This document shows, piece after piece, positions 17,637 through 26,287 of a stretch of DNA of 64,000 nt (position 1 is the first letter of the stretch; every line of letters begins with the position of its first letter). Source of the DNA: Saccharospirillum sp. (lineage in GTDB: Bacteria; Pseudomonadota; Gammaproteobacteria; Pseudomonadales; Natronospirillaceae); assembly GCA_018402545.1 (NCBI GenBank), contig JAGYIL010000002.1, forward strand, positions 524,573-588,572. The letters run 5' to 3'. Under the pieces are notes generated by a model. It saw nothing but the letters and a program-made list of their open reading frames with translations. It did no database searches and was not told the DNA's origin. The position numbers and the translations under genes were made by a program.

Positions 17637-19454
17637 TTACTTGGGGCCGCGACCGGCGCGCTTGCGCTCGTTTTCGGTCAGCAGTTTCTTGCGGATGCGG
17701 ATCGACAGCGGCGTCACTTCGACCAGTTCATCGTCTTCAATGAACTCCAGGGCCTGCTCCAGCGTGTGCTGAATTGGCGGTGACAGCGTCAACGCTTCAT
17801 CGGTACCGGCGGCACGGATGTTGGTCAGCTGCTTGGCCTTGGTCGGGTTAACCACCAGGTCGTTGTCACGCGAGTGAATGCCGATGACCTGGCCTTCGTA
17901 GATATCCACACCGTGGCCTAGGAAGAGACGACCGCGACTCTGCAGTGTGAACAGGCTGTACGCCAGGGTTTTACCCTTGGCCATGCTGACCAGTACACCG
18001 TTCTGGCGGCCGGACATGTCACCGCCTTTTACCGGACCGTAGTGGTCAAAAATGCTGGTCATGATGCCGGAGCCTGACGTGAGCGTCAGGAACTGACCGC
18101 GGAAACCGATGAGGCCGCGAGACGGCACCATGAATTCAAGCTTCATGCGGCCCTGACCGTCGTTTTCCATGTTGGTCATTTCGGCTTTGCGCAGACCCAG
18201 CTCTTCCATCACGCCGCCCTGGTGTTGCTCTTCCAGGTCGATCACGACTTGTTCGTACGGCTCCTGAATTTCCCCGTCGATCACCCGCTGAATAACCTCG
18301 GGGCGGGAAACCGCCAGCTCGAAGCCTTCACGGCGCATGTTTTCGATCAGTACCGACAGGTGCAGTTCACCCCGGCCGGAGACTTTGAACTTATCCGGAG
18401 TGTCGCCCTGCTCAACCCGCAGCGCCACGTTGTGAATCAGCTCCTGGTCGAGGCGGTCTTTCAGGTTGCGCGAGGTGATGTACTTGCCTTCACGACCGGC
18501 GAACGGAGAATCGTTAACCAGGAAGTTCATGCTCACGGTCGGTTCATCGACCGTCAGTGGCGGCAGCGCTTCCGGGTGGTTCGGGTCGCACAGGGTGTCG
18601 GAGATGTTCAGGCCTTCGATGCCGGTGACACAGACGATGTCGCCCGCTTCGGCTTCAGGCACTTCAATCCGCTCGAGGCCGTGGTAACCCATGACCTGCA
18701 GAATACGGCCTTTCTTCTTGCTGCCGTCTTTACCGACCACGATCACTTGTTCGTTGGTCTTGAGGCGACCGCGCTTGATGCGGCCCACGCCGATAACACC
18801 CACGTAGCTGTTATAGTCGAGTGCGGAAATCTGCATCTGGAAGGGGCCATCCCGCTCTACTTCCGGCGGCTGTACCTGGTTGACGATCATCTCGAACAGC
18901 GGCGTCATGTCTTCAGCCATGTTCAGCGGGTCGTCACCGGCCACACCATTAAGCGCCGAGGCGTAAATGACCGGGAAGTCGAGTTGTTTGTCGGTCGCGC
19001 CGAGGCGGTCGAACAGGTCAAAAACCTGGTCCATCACCCAGTCTGGCCGGGCGCCGGGGCGGTCGACCTTGTTGATGACAACAATGGGGTGCAGACCCTG
19101 CTCGAAGGCTTTGGAGGTTACAAAACGCGTTTGCGGCATGGGGCCGTCTACTGCGTCGACCAGCAGCAGCACGGAATCGACCATCGACAGTACCCGTTCA
19201 ACTTCGCCACCGAAGTCGGCGTGTCCCGGGGTATCTACGATGTTGATGTGGTAATCCTGCCAGTTGATGGCCGTGTTTTTGGCCAAAATCGTAATACCGC
19301 GCTCACGCTCCTGGTCGTTGGAGTCCATGATGCGTTCAGTGCCCTGGTCTTTACGGCCCAGAGTGCCGGATTGTCGAAGCAGTTTGTCGACCAGTGTGGT
19401 TTTACCATGGTCAACGTGGGCAATAATGGCGATATTACGAAGTTTCTCGATCAC
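17637..19454 (-). CDS. typA: Ribosome-associated GTPase BipA/TypA
   Basis: Translational GTPase of the EF-G family acting in 50S assembly at low temperature and in stress. The 605-residue length is standard. G1 is AHVDHGKTT (residues 12-20), switch region RERGITI, G3 DTPGHADF, and G4 NKVD. The C-terminal BipA-specific domain follows ([20 protein letters not shown]). A clear TATAAT -10 with a GC-rich discriminator lies 34-39 bp upstream. Confidence 0.98.
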   Translation of the reverse strand: MIEKLRNIAIIAHVDHGKTTLVDKLLRQSGTLGRKDQGTERIMDSNDQERERGITILAKNTAINWQDYHINIVDTPGHADFGGEVERVLSMVDSVLLLVDAVDGPMPQTRFVTSKAFEQGLHPIVVINKVDRPGARPDWVMDQVFDLFDRLGATDKQLDFPVIYASALNGVAGDDPLNMAEDMTPLFEMIVNQVQPPEVERDGPFQMQISALDYNSYVGVIGVGRIKRGRLKTNEQVIVVGKDGSKKKGRILQVMGYHGLERIEVPEAEAGDIVCVTGIEGLNISDTLCDPNHPEALPPLTVDEPTVSMNFLVNDSPFAGREGKYITSRNLKDRLDQELIHNVALRVEQGDTPDKFKVSGRGELHLSVLIENMRREGFELAVSRPEVIQRVIDGEIQEPYEQVVIDLEEQHQGGVMEELGLRKAEMTNMENDGQGRMKLEFMVPSRGLIGFRGQFLTLTSGSGIMTSIFDHYGPVKGGDMSGRQNGVLVSMAKGKTLAYSLFTLQSRGRLFLGHGVDIYEGQVIGIHSRDNDLVVNPTKAKQLTNIRAAGTDEALTLSPPIQHTLEQALEFIEDDELVEVTPLSIRIRKKLLTENERKRAGRGPK

Positions 19455-19487
19455 AAGCAGGGTGTCCGGCTTTAAATTAGGGCGCGC

Positions 19488-19493
19488 ATTATA
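19488..19493 (-). promoter_or_regulatory. typA -10 element
   Basis: The minus strand reads TATAAT followed by GCGCGCC, a perfect -10 with a GC-rich discriminator of the kind linked to growth-rate or stringent control. No good -35 hexamer is seen at 17 bp. Confidence 0.6.
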
Positions 19494-19623
19494 CCTGTTA
19501 AAGCTGAATAAAAAAGAGACAACTGGGTTACAGAGCGTGACTGGGTTAAAAAGCGTCTGTTTTACTCATTTTAAGCGCCAAAACAGGGCAGACTGGCCTA
19601 TTTTCGGTAATTGGAGCCCGACC

Positions 19624-20334
19624 ATGATCAAACTGTATTACTGGACAACCCCGAACGGTCACAAAATCACAATGTGCCTGGAAGAAATGGGCCTTCCTTA
19701 CGAGGTAACTCCGGTCAATATCGGAAAAGGCGACCAGTTTGAAGCAGAATTTCTGCGATTTTCGCCAAATAACAAAATACCGGCGATTATTGATACCGAG
19801 CCTGACGATGGCGGTGAACCGGTTTCGGTGTTTGAATCCGGCGCCATTCTTACCTACCTGGCGGAGAAAACCGGCCGGTTTTATGGCGAATCACCCCGGC
19901 AGCGGCTGGAGGTCATGCAATGGCTGTTCTGGCAAATGGGCGGCCTGGGGCCCATGGCGGGTCAGAATCACCACTTCAACGTGTATGCGCCCGAACCCGT
20001 GCCCTATGCGATAGAACGCTACGTGAAAGAAACGGCCCGGCTCTATGCCGTAATGGACCGGCAACTGGCCGACCGGCCGTTTCTGGCAGGCGACTATTCC
20101 ATCGCCGATATGGCCAGCTACCCCTGGGTGGCCTCCCACGAACGCCAGAAACAGGATTTGAACGACTTCCCCAATGTTAAACGCTGGCACGCCAGCATCA
20201 GCGAGCGACCGGCGACCCAGCGCGCCTATGCCCTGGTCGACCAGATTGCCTCGGCCAAACCAGGCTTTACCGACGATGAGAAGAAAGTACTCTTTGGACA
20301 GGATGCAACGAGCATTACCCGCACCAAAGGCTGA
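19624..20334 (+). CDS. Glutathione S-transferase, YfcG/Nu-class type
   Basis: Thiol-disulfide type GST of 236 residues. The thioredoxin-like N-terminal domain starts IKLYYWTTPNGHKITMCLEE; TTPNGHK matches the Thr/Asn active-site region of YfcG/Ure2p-like GSTs, and FESGAILTYLAEKTG is the glutathione-binding motif (about residues 68-82). The helical domain contains ADRPFLAGDYSIADMASYPW. The start ATG 19624 has GGAG nine bases upstream; longer frames starting inside typA are not used. It is divergent from typA. Confidence 0.92.
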   Translation: MIKLYYWTTPNGHKITMCLEEMGLPYEVTPVNIGKGDQFEAEFLRFSPNNKIPAIIDTEPDDGGEPVSVFESGAILTYLAEKTGRFYGESPRQRLEVMQWLFWQMGGLGPMAGQNHHFNVYAPEPVPYAIERYVKETARLYAVMDRQLADRPFLAGDYSIADMASYPWVASHERQKQDLNDFPNVKRWHASISERPATQRAYALVDQIASAKPGFTDDEKKVLFGQDATSITRTKG

Positions 20335-20382
20335 CCAGACACCCTGGCAGCCCACCCAACACCGGAGCCCGTGGAGATAACC

Positions 20383-20751
20383 ATGAACCAGCGTTTCAGC
20401 AAAAACATAGCGCCCTTCGTAGAAAAGGAACTGGCGGCGGCCCGCCATGCCAGTGCAGTTAACGACGCTCAGCAAGCCTTTGCCCATCTTGAGCGGGCGC
20501 ATGTTCTGGGGCAGGAATCCACCTACTGGCACGTTAAAGTCCATTGTCTGATGCTGTTGTGGGCCTTTCGACACCGGTCCGTCCGCGAAGCACTGGGCCA
20601 GGTTTTCCGCATCATCGGTGCTGCTACAAAAACCGCCTTCGGTTGGGTGCCCCAGGGAAATACCGGAGGTGCCAACGTCAGCCCCTTCCGCAAAATGCCC
20701 ATCGCGCCTGAACTGGCCGAGGTGATTAGCAAGGCAAAAGTAGGTCTCTAA
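20383..20751 (+). CDS. DUF3703 family protein
   Basis: Conserved small cytoplasmic protein of 122 residues, function unknown. The sequence is Ala/His-rich, with HLERAHVLGQESTYWHVKVH (about residues 27-46) typical of DUF3703. The start ATG 20383 follows GGAGATAACC; a GTG at 20371 overlaps that ribosome binding site. It lies 48 bp after the GST gene, probably in one transcript. Its stop codon lies at the very edge of the multi-hairpin repeat that follows. Confidence 0.78.
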   Translation: MNQRFSKNIAPFVEKELAAARHASAVNDAQQAFAHLERAHVLGQESTYWHVKVHCLMLLWAFRHRSVREALGQVFRIIGAATKTAFGWVPQGNTGGANVSPFRKMPIAPELAEVISKAKVGL

Positions 20752-20915
20752 CAGGTTGTTGAAAAAGGCATCCTGCCTTTTTCAAAACACGAGAAGCGAA
20801 AATTGCGATTTCCGCTTCTCTCCCAAAATCAATGACTTAACGTCATCGATTTTGCCGGAACATCCATGTTCCGGTAGCAGGCAGCCGAAATTCTACGTAT
20901 TTCAACAACCTGCTA
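20749..20915. repeat. Multi-hairpin intergenic element with terminal inverted repeats
   Basis: Ends CAGGTTGTTGAA (20752-20763) and TTCAACAACCTG (20901-20912) are exact 12-bp inverted repeats, extendable with one mismatch. Inside are four separate hairpins: AAAAAGGCA/TGCCTTTTT; GAGAAGCG/CGCTTCTC; AAAATC-ATGAC/GTCAT-GATTTT; CCGGAACAT-CC-ATGTTCCGG. It could be a MITE-like or folded-RNA repeat. The last hairpin shares the ACATCCATGT loop with the CCATGG-core family. Confidence 0.75.
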
Positions 20916-20990
20916 AACAGGACTTCTGGCCCATAGCGCTTTTTGTTAACTGGCATAAGCTGGAGCATCACCTGCTGACAGGAGACAAGG

Positions 20991-21611
20991 ATGAACACCA
21001 CAGCCAAATTCTGGGATAAACTGGCGCCACGTTATGCCGCCATGCCGATTGCGGATGAAGCGGCCTATCAGAAAAAACTTGAGATCACGCGTCAGTATTT
21101 GCGGCCAGAAAGCGACGTGCTTGAACTCGGTTGCGGTACTGGCTCGACCGCCGTGCTGCATGCTCCCAATGTTAAACACTACCTGGCGGTGGATTGCTCG
21201 TCTGCCATGCTGAACCTGGCGCGCACCAAAGCACAGGATTCAGGGGTGAGTAACCTTGCCTTCGAACAAGCAACGGTCGACGAATTCCGCTCACCAGAGA
21301 CGCGTTTCGACGTGGTACTGGCGCTCAGCCTGTTACACTTGCTGGAAGACAAAGAAGCCGTTATCTCGCGGATTCACAGCTTTTTGAAACCCGGTGGTGT
21401 GTTTATTTCCAGCACAGCCTGCCTGGGTGACCGCATGGCGTTCATTAAATACATCGCGCCCATTGGGCGGTTTGTTGGCAAGATGCCACTGGTGAAAGTG
21501 TTCACCGTAGCCGAATTGGAATACAGCATGGTGGAAGCTGGCTTTGCCATTGAATACCAATGGCAGCCCGACCCCAAAAAAGCGGTGTTCATGGTCGCCA
21601 GGAAACGTTAG
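20991..21611 (+). CDS. Class I SAM-dependent methyltransferase
   Basis: Methyltransferase of 206 residues. SAM-binding motif I is VLELGCGTGSTAVLH (about residues 43-57), motif II VDCSSAMLNLA, and the post-II segment FDVVLALSLLHLL. The start ATG follows ACAGGAGACAAGG. Similar proteins are annotated as UbiE-like or generic methyltransferases; the substrate cannot be told. It is followed within 70 bp by the CPBP protease gene on the same strand. Confidence 0.88.
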   Translation: MNTTAKFWDKLAPRYAAMPIADEAAYQKKLEITRQYLRPESDVLELGCGTGSTAVLHAPNVKHYLAVDCSSAMLNLARTKAQDSGVSNLAFEQATVDEFRSPETRFDVVLALSLLHLLEDKEAVISRIHSFLKPGGVFISSTACLGDRMAFIKYIAPIGRFVGKMPLVKVFTVAELEYSMVEAGFAIEYQWQPDPKKAVFMVARKR

Positions 21612-21677
21612 CCAACTGACTGAACGGTGGGTTTAATAAGAAACCGCCGAATAACACCGAATAATACACAGGGATTT

Positions 21678-22520
21678 ATGCTCACCTTCGGATTGTTCTA
21701 CTCAACCGCACTTATCCTCATCGGCCTGAGCAACCGCGCTCAACTGCGCTACGGCGGTGCTGCCCTCATCCTGCTGGCCGCAGCCACCATTGGTTACACA
21801 ACCTGGGTCTTCGCCGCGGCAGCACTCGCCTACATTGGCCTGACCGCCTGGATGGTAGAGCAAGCCGTACCCACCGCCCTGCGCTGGGCGCGATATGGCG
21901 TATGGTTTCTGGCCAGTGCAGCCCTGGTAATTCATGCCATGCCAGGTTACGAAGGCCTGGTAGTGGCCGATTACGTGCTGCTCAAAGCCGGCAGCACCTA
22001 TACCGACCTTTATTTCAACCACGACAAAGTGCTCGTCGCCTGGTCCCTGCTGAACTTCATTCCCCTATTCCGGCAAAGCCTTACACTCAAACCGTTAACC
22101 CCTTTCTGGCTGATACCCTTCGCCTTAACCCTGGGCATAGCCGCAACCCTAACCCTGGCCGTTACCCTTGGCCTAATCAACTGGCAACCCGGCTGGACCC
22201 CCTGGTTCTGGATATTCGCGGCCGGCAATCTGCTGAACACCTGCATCGCGGAAGAACTTCTCTTCCGTGGCCTATTGCAACGCCAACTGCAAAAACGACT
22301 GGCGCCATTACTGGCGCTGGTTGTAACAGCCGTACTTTTCGGGTTTGCCCACCTGGCCGGTGGCTGGGCCTACGTAGGCGTTGCCACTCTGGCGGGCGCG
22401 GTATATGGCCTGGCGTATTACTTCACCGGTAGAGTGGCCTGGGCCGTACTCGCCCACTGGCTACTAAACCTGAGTCACTTTGTGTTGTTCACCTACCCAG
22501 TTTCAACGGGGTATATATAA
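21678..22520 (+). CDS. CPBP family intramembrane glutamic protease (ABI domain)
   Basis: Integral membrane protein of 280 residues with about eight hydrophobic segments. The three CPBP motifs are present: EELLFRG (EExxxR) near residue 193, FGFAH (FxxxH) near 225 and HWLLN near 260. The family includes CAAX-prenyl-protease-like and bacteriocin self-immunity proteins; the substrate is unknown. ATG 21678, with AGGGATTT upstream, is preferred to an in-frame GTG at 21627 that lacks a ribosome binding site. Confidence 0.87.
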   Translation: MLTFGLFYSTALILIGLSNRAQLRYGGAALILLAAATIGYTTWVFAAAALAYIGLTAWMVEQAVPTALRWARYGVWFLASAALVIHAMPGYEGLVVADYVLLKAGSTYTDLYFNHDKVLVAWSLLNFIPLFRQSLTLKPLTPFWLIPFALTLGIAATLTLAVTLGLINWQPGWTPWFWIFAAGNLLNTCIAEELLFRGLLQRQLQKRLAPLLALVVTAVLFGFAHLAGGWAYVGVATLAGAVYGLAYYFTGRVAWAVLAHWLLNLSHFVLFTYPVSTGYI

Positions 22521-22522
22521 CA

Positions 22523-22587
22523 GGCAAAACCCCTATTCCTGGCAAAACCCCTATTCCTGGCAAAACCCCATTTTTGGCAAAAAAACC
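22523..22587 (+). repeat. 18-bp tandem repeat
   Basis: GGCAAAACCCCTATTCCT occurs twice exactly (22523-22540, 22541-22558), then a decayed third copy and a partial fourth. It begins just after the CPBP stop codon and marks the left edge of the AT-richer island. Confidence 0.85.
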
Positions 22588-23262
22588 AACAAGTGGGAGG
22601 CCAGTCCCCTGGGCGACAGGAAGCAAAACAAACAACAGACCCATACGATGTCCGCTCGCCCCACGCCTGTTGAAGGGCCCGGAGGAAACAGAGTGAGCAG
22701 AGGTGTAAACGACACCTCTGAAACATAAATACTTGTCAACTTTGCAACATAATGCCAAGGTATCCACACAACTTATCTCCCCTTGGTGTGCCCTGTAACC
22801 GGCCGGGCGGTAGCGAATTTAAACGATCTTCCCAGGCTCTATATTCCAAGCTCACCTAACCCCGTAATGTTTGAATACAGCAGTTTCTTTCAGTAGAACT
22901 ATGCCACGGTACTTCCTGAATATTGGTCTTGATAAACCCAGGCTACTGCTCCTTAGTTTTCAGTTACTGTGCTTTTGTTATAAGCAGGCTTGGGCTTAGT
23001 AGGGAATAACCTCAGCAAGGGGCATTGGGGCACATATCCAGGCGATTATGCTGGATATGTTACAAATGTTTCGGCATATCCTGGATAGTCTGCGTATTTA
23101 TCGGTTTGTGGGGGTTGTGATATAGATGTGCTGAAGTTGGATTATAGTGCTGAACGCCCCTGAAATGTGGGTTAGGGTAGTATGGGTCAGTATGGTTATT
23201 CAAAGTACCCGTGGATCATGGGTAAGGTTTAATGAGAACAAACTGTTACGTGTACTAGAGCC
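22588..23262. other. Non-coding region at the left edge of the accessory island
   Basis: About 675 bp without a convincing gene. Seen: a GGGCGA/TCGCCC pair enclosing an A-rich AAAACAAACAACA stretch (22611-22662), an AGAGGTGT/ACACCTCT hairpin (about 22699-22719), and three related ATATCC(A/T)GG motifs, two forming an ATATCCAG/CTGGATAT palindrome (about 23034-23060). Base composition drops here relative to the left flank. No integrase or attI site is recognisable. Confidence 0.6.
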
Positions 23263-23820
23263 ATGAATCGAGTATTTGGAAATTATGAAGTCACCTTGAG
23301 AGATGAGCCAACATACTCTCGTAATTCGGCTGACAATCCGAGACGATATATTCATGAATACTGTCGTAATGACGAGTACCAGTATGTCTCAGCTCATGGC
23401 ATAAATGTCGAGGAAAACGAGGAGGCATTAGGTTCAGTTGTACTTCTAGGTGTTGGTGGTGCAACAGGGGTTAACGAAAACTCTTTAGCTTTTGATGGCA
23501 ATAGCCTTTATGTGGCAGCCGGTGATGCTCTTTATTCGCTATCACTCCCGGGCCTGGAATTGAACTGGTGTGAAAAAGTAGATTTCGCTACATGCTTTGG
23601 TGTCTATTGGCTTAAAGATAGAAACTGCCTTCTCACATGGGGAGAGCTAGAAATTGGATGTTATTCCAAAGCAGGTGTGAAGCTGTGGGGTTCGTCTGGC
23701 CAGGATATTTTTACCGAGGGCCTAAAGATTAAAAATAATATTGCCAAAGTTACCGACTTTAGCGGCGACGTATATGAAATTAATTTAGATGATGGCGTAA
23801 TATCCAGTGCAAACACGTAA
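23263..23820 (+). CDS. Hypothetical cassette-like protein
   Basis: Unrecognised protein of 185 residues. It has beta-propeller-like strands (SLAFDGNSLYVAAGDALYSL; GLKIKNNIAKVTDFSGDVYE) and no signal peptide. No strong ribosome binding site precedes the ATG. Its TAA stop is the first part of an attC-like site (23815-23876), a common feature of integron cassettes. Codon use is AT-richer than in the flanking core genes. Confidence 0.65.
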   Translation: MNRVFGNYEVTLRDEPTYSRNSADNPRRYIHEYCRNDEYQYVSAHGINVEENEEALGSVVLLGVGGATGVNENSLAFDGNSLYVAAGDALYSLSLPGLELNWCEKVDFATCFGVYWLKDRNCLLTWGELEIGCYSKAGVKLWGSSGQDIFTEGLKIKNNIAKVTDFSGDVYEINLDDGVISSANT

Positions 23821-23876
23821 CAAGTTTGTCAAAAGAACGCTCTTAGTGTCGCGCCTTTTACAAAAGCGCTACATGC
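23815..23876 (+). other. attC-like recombination site 1 (degenerate)
   Basis: TAACAAG at the stop codon of the upstream gene, an imperfect inner stem AAAAG-CGC/GCG-CTTTT, and a right end GCGCTACATGCC resemble integron attC architecture. The usual G^TT cleavage triplet reads GCT, so it may be inactive. The next ATG lies 2 bp beyond. Confidence 0.45.
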
Positions 23877-23877
23877 C

Positions 23878-24360
23878 ATGAGACTTCCTACCATCATCAT
23901 AGTTTTAAGTCTTACCTTCCCATCATTCTCATTGGCGTCGGCAGATCTTGTTGTCGTAGATAAATCGGAGCGAAGGATGACTCTGTTCAAGCAGGGGGAG
24001 GCCCTCGCGGCTTACGATATATCGTTAGGCAGATCTCCTCAGGGGCATAAGACTGAGGAGGGAGATCAGAAAACCCCAGAGGGGGAGTATATTCTGGATT
24101 ACAAGAACGAACAGTCCTCCTACTATCGATCCATGCATGTGAACTATCCAAATGCGGGAGATATAGCGCAGGCGGAGAGACGGGGGGTAAGCCCTGGTGG
24201 CCTTATCATGGTTCATGGGCAACGAAATGGCTTTGCGTGGCTTGCATGGATCATGCAGAGAGTTGATTGGACGGATGGTTGCATTGCGATTACCAACGAA
24301 GAGATGGATGAATTTATGAGCTTGGTTGCTCCCGGAACCCCTATTCACATTAGCTGGTGA
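23878..24360 (+). CDS. L,D-transpeptidase (YkuD domain)
   Basis: Periplasmic peptidoglycan-modifying enzyme of 160 residues with a signal peptide ending near residue 20 (SFSLA|SA). The YkuD catalytic site is complete: H113 in VHGQR and C135 in WTDGCIA, where the common SHGC is TDGC as in ErfK/YafK-like members. LGRSPQGHKTEEGDQKTPEG shows the substrate-pocket motif. It lies between an attC-like site and a hairpin terminator, in the accessory island. Confidence 0.88.
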   Translation: MRLPTIIIVLSLTFPSFSLASADLVVVDKSERRMTLFKQGEALAAYDISLGRSPQGHKTEEGDQKTPEGEYILDYKNEQSSYYRSMHVNYPNAGDIAQAERRGVSPGGLIMVHGQRNGFAWLAWIMQRVDWTDGCIAITNEEMDEFMSLVAPGTPIHISW

Positions 24361-24378
24361 GAATGTAGCAAGCAGCTG

Positions 24379-24406
24379 CAGCGGACAAATTTCCGCTGTC
24401 TCCTTT
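24379..24406 (+). terminator. Intrinsic terminator after the L,D-transpeptidase gene
   Basis: CAGCGGA-CAAATT-TCCGCTG followed by TCTCCTTTT gives a 7-bp stem and a U-rich tail, 18 bp after the stop codon. Confidence 0.65.
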
Positions 24407-24441
24407 TGGCGGGGAAGATCACTGCCCATAGAGAATCGAGA

Positions 24442-24816
24442 ATGCCACCAGAAATACAAGCACTTGAATTTGCGAACCTGCTAGAAATAGCGAATCTTTC
24501 GGCAGACGACGGTGATGGCTACGCAAAGCAAGAAAGCCTAGTTAGGTCTTTTCGAGCCAAAAAGAAGCCTTTTCTCGCAATAATGCCAATGAGGCATAGA
24601 TTTCGTTGTGATGTCTGTAGAATGGAGCGGGCCGAATCGATCTATCATTTTGAAAATCCAAATATTACTGATGATCAAAATGAAAAAGACATCATGTGGG
24701 GGTCAGCAGTTGGCATCTGGGTGCAAGTAGAAGCAAGTGAATTGCACAGAGCGTTGGCTCATGGCGATGAGGCAAGCCAAAAACTTCAAGAGGTGCTGGC
24801 AAGTGTCAGCTACTAA
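24442..24816 (+). CDS. Hypothetical cassette-like protein
   Basis: Unrecognised 124-residue protein from ATG 24442 (a TTG at 24406 in frame lies in the terminator tail). It contains a CDVC pair with HRF before it, a possible single zinc-binding half-site, and an acidic C-terminal helix (VEASELHRALAHGDEASQKL). The stop codon TAA forms the first bases of the attC-like site at 24813-24873. No function is proposed. Confidence 0.6.
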   Translation: MPPEIQALEFANLLEIANLSADDGDGYAKQESLVRSFRAKKKPFLAIMPMRHRFRCDVCRMERAESIYHFENPNITDDQNEKDIMWGSAVGIWVQVEASELHRALAHGDEASQKLQEVLASVSY

Positions 24817-24873
24817 CAATTCAAAGCACGCGGACGTCGCTACGCTCCGCCGGTTTTTGAGGCGTCATGCGCT
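24813..24873 (+). other. attC-like recombination site 2
   Basis: Starts CTAACAATTCAAAGC and ends GGTTTTTGAGGCGTCATGCGC (last 20 bases GTTTTTGAGGCGTCATGCGC), with inner stem GCGGA/TCCGC and outer TCAAA/TTTGA. The layout matches known cassette attC sites such as that of aadA1 (TAACAATTC...TTRRRY end). The right core reads GCGTCATGC instead of GCGTTATGC. A gene with GAGAGGAGG follows directly. Confidence 0.7.
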
Positions 24874-24889
24874 ATGAGAGGAGGTAGAT

Positions 24890-25225
24890 ATGACAGCCAA
24901 ATTATCCACTATAGGCCAGATCGCTATTACTGTAAGTGATGTCGAGCAGGCCCTCGCTTTCTACCGCGACGTGTTGGGATTGGATTTTCTGTTCAGTGCT
25001 GGCCCTGAGCTTGCGTTCTTAGATGCCGGTGGTGTGCGTATAATGCTAAGTACACCTCAAGGAGCAGGAACGATCGGTGGCAACTCTATCCTCTACTTCA
25101 CAGTTTCGGATATCGAAGCAGTCCATTCTACTGTTGTTGCGCGTGGCGCCAGAAATGAGCGTGATCCACAACTCGCTGCAAAAATGCCTGATCATGAGCT
25201 TTGGACAGGGCCCGGTTTCAAGTAA
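24890..25225 (+). pseudogene. Glyoxalase/VOC family protein, 3' end lost at IS junction
   Basis: VOC-fold protein beginning STIGQIAITVSDVEQALAFY, with YRDVLGLDFLF and a second half starting ILYFTVSDIEAVH. It ends after 111 residues at PDHELWTGPGFK, where family members continue with about 15 more residues carrying the last metal-binding Glu. The TAA stop is provided by the IS30 end. It has an excellent ribosome binding site (GAGAGGAGG) directly after attC-like site 2, as in an integron cassette. The missing tail is not found on the other side of the IS, so sequence has been deleted. Confidence 0.8.
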
Positions 25226-26283
25226 TAAGTGCAATTAATTATGCAGCAAGCAAATTAACTTGCTGCCCCAAAAATAGTTCATTCGGTGACTTTCCACCTC
25301 TCGTAGCTCTTGGCCTGGAATTTAGTCTGTCCATGACAAACTGGATTTGTTCATCGGTTACTGTGTTGAAGTCAGTTCCCTTGGGAAAGTACTGACGTAT
25401 CAGCCCGTTTGTGTTCTCGTTGGTGCCACGCTCCCATGAGGCGTAGGGATGTGCGAAGTAAATGTTCGCTTTCAGTCCCGCAGCTATGGCTTCGTGTTCG
25501 GCAAACTCCAGCCCGTTATCCAATGTAATCGTTTTTACCCTGTCCCGGTATTGAGCCATGCTTTCGATAGCAGCATCTGCAAGTGCGTTTGCATTTTTTC
25601 CAGGAAGCCTTGCGATTACCGTGTACAGTGTTTTCCGCTCGACCATAGTTAGAAGCGCACCTTGATGGCCTTTTCCTATAACTGTGTCGCCTTCCCAGTC
25701 CCCGACTCGACTGCGGCTATCAACAATCGCTGGGCGATCGTCAATGCTCACACGATTCTTGAGCTTGCCACGGCGATCATAATGACCGTAGCGCCTTCGA
25801 TACCGTTTCGAGGCCACTCTCAAGTGCTTATAGAGGTCCCCACCATTGGCTTTATCCGCGAGAATGATCTGATAGATCGTCTCATGGTGCAGCGACACTC
25901 CTGCATGTTTTTCAAGATAGCTGGAAACCTGTTGTGGGCTTAGATCCTGACGAATCAGCTGTTCAATCATGTGTCGGACACTATTCGTGACCTTGATCGC
26001 CTTATGTGCCTCGCAGCGACGCTTATCGGAAAACTCCTGGGCTTGCTTAGGCCTGTAGCCACGCAGACCACGGTTCCTTTGCAGCTCCCGACTGATGGTG
26101 GATGCACTTCTGCCCAACACATCGGCTATGCTTTTTTGTGAATGTCCTGCTTTCATTAGCGCATAAATTTGGTATCGTTCATTACTGGTCAGCTGGTTGT
26201 AACTCATAAGTGCTTTTTCTCTTGGCGGAGGAAGGTGCTGAGTCTACCAGCTGACCTCTCTCTCTATCCAATTGCACTTATTA
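25223..26283 (-). mobile_element. IS30-family insertion sequence
   Basis: About 1.06 kb, bounded by exact 14-bp inverted ends TAATAAGTGCAATT (25223-25236) and AATTGCACTTATTA (26270-26283). The outermost TA may be a 2-bp target duplication. It contains one intact transposase gene. Left flank is a truncated glyoxalase gene and right flank a truncated HAD gene. Confidence 0.92.
25239..26207 (-). CDS. IS30 family transposase
   Basis: DDE transposase of 322 residues, apparently intact. The N-terminal helix-turn-helix (SQKSIADVLGRSASTISREL, residues 23-42) binds the ends. The catalytic core shows D in GDWEGDTVIG, D in TLDNGLEF and E in WERGTNENTNGLIRQYFPKG, the classic IS30 signature. It fills nearly the whole element between the inverted repeats. 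Confidence 0.97.
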   Translation of the reverse strand: MSYNQLTSNERYQIYALMKAGHSQKSIADVLGRSASTISRELQRNRGLRGYRPKQAQEFSDKRRCEAHKAIKVTNSVRHMIEQLIRQDLSPQQVSSYLEKHAGVSLHHETIYQIILADKANGGDLYKHLRVASKRYRRRYGHYDRRGKLKNRVSIDDRPAIVDSRSRVGDWEGDTVIGKGHQGALLTMVERKTLYTVIARLPGKNANALADAAIESMAQYRDRVKTITLDNGLEFAEHEAIAAGLKANIYFAHPYASWERGTNENTNGLIRQYFPKGTDFNTVTDEQIQFVMDRLNSRPRATRGGKSPNELFLGQQVNLLAA

Positions 26284-26287
26284 TACG

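Noticed and set aside
18222..19475. A 417-codon open frame opposite typA, and a 360-codon frame opposite fbpA (984-2066)
   Set aside because: Both are antisense to highly conserved genes and have no family features or ribosome binding sites.
22523..22587. CRISPR array
   Set aside because: The 18-bp units are directly adjacent without spacers and no cas genes are present. No CRISPR was seen anywhere in the window.
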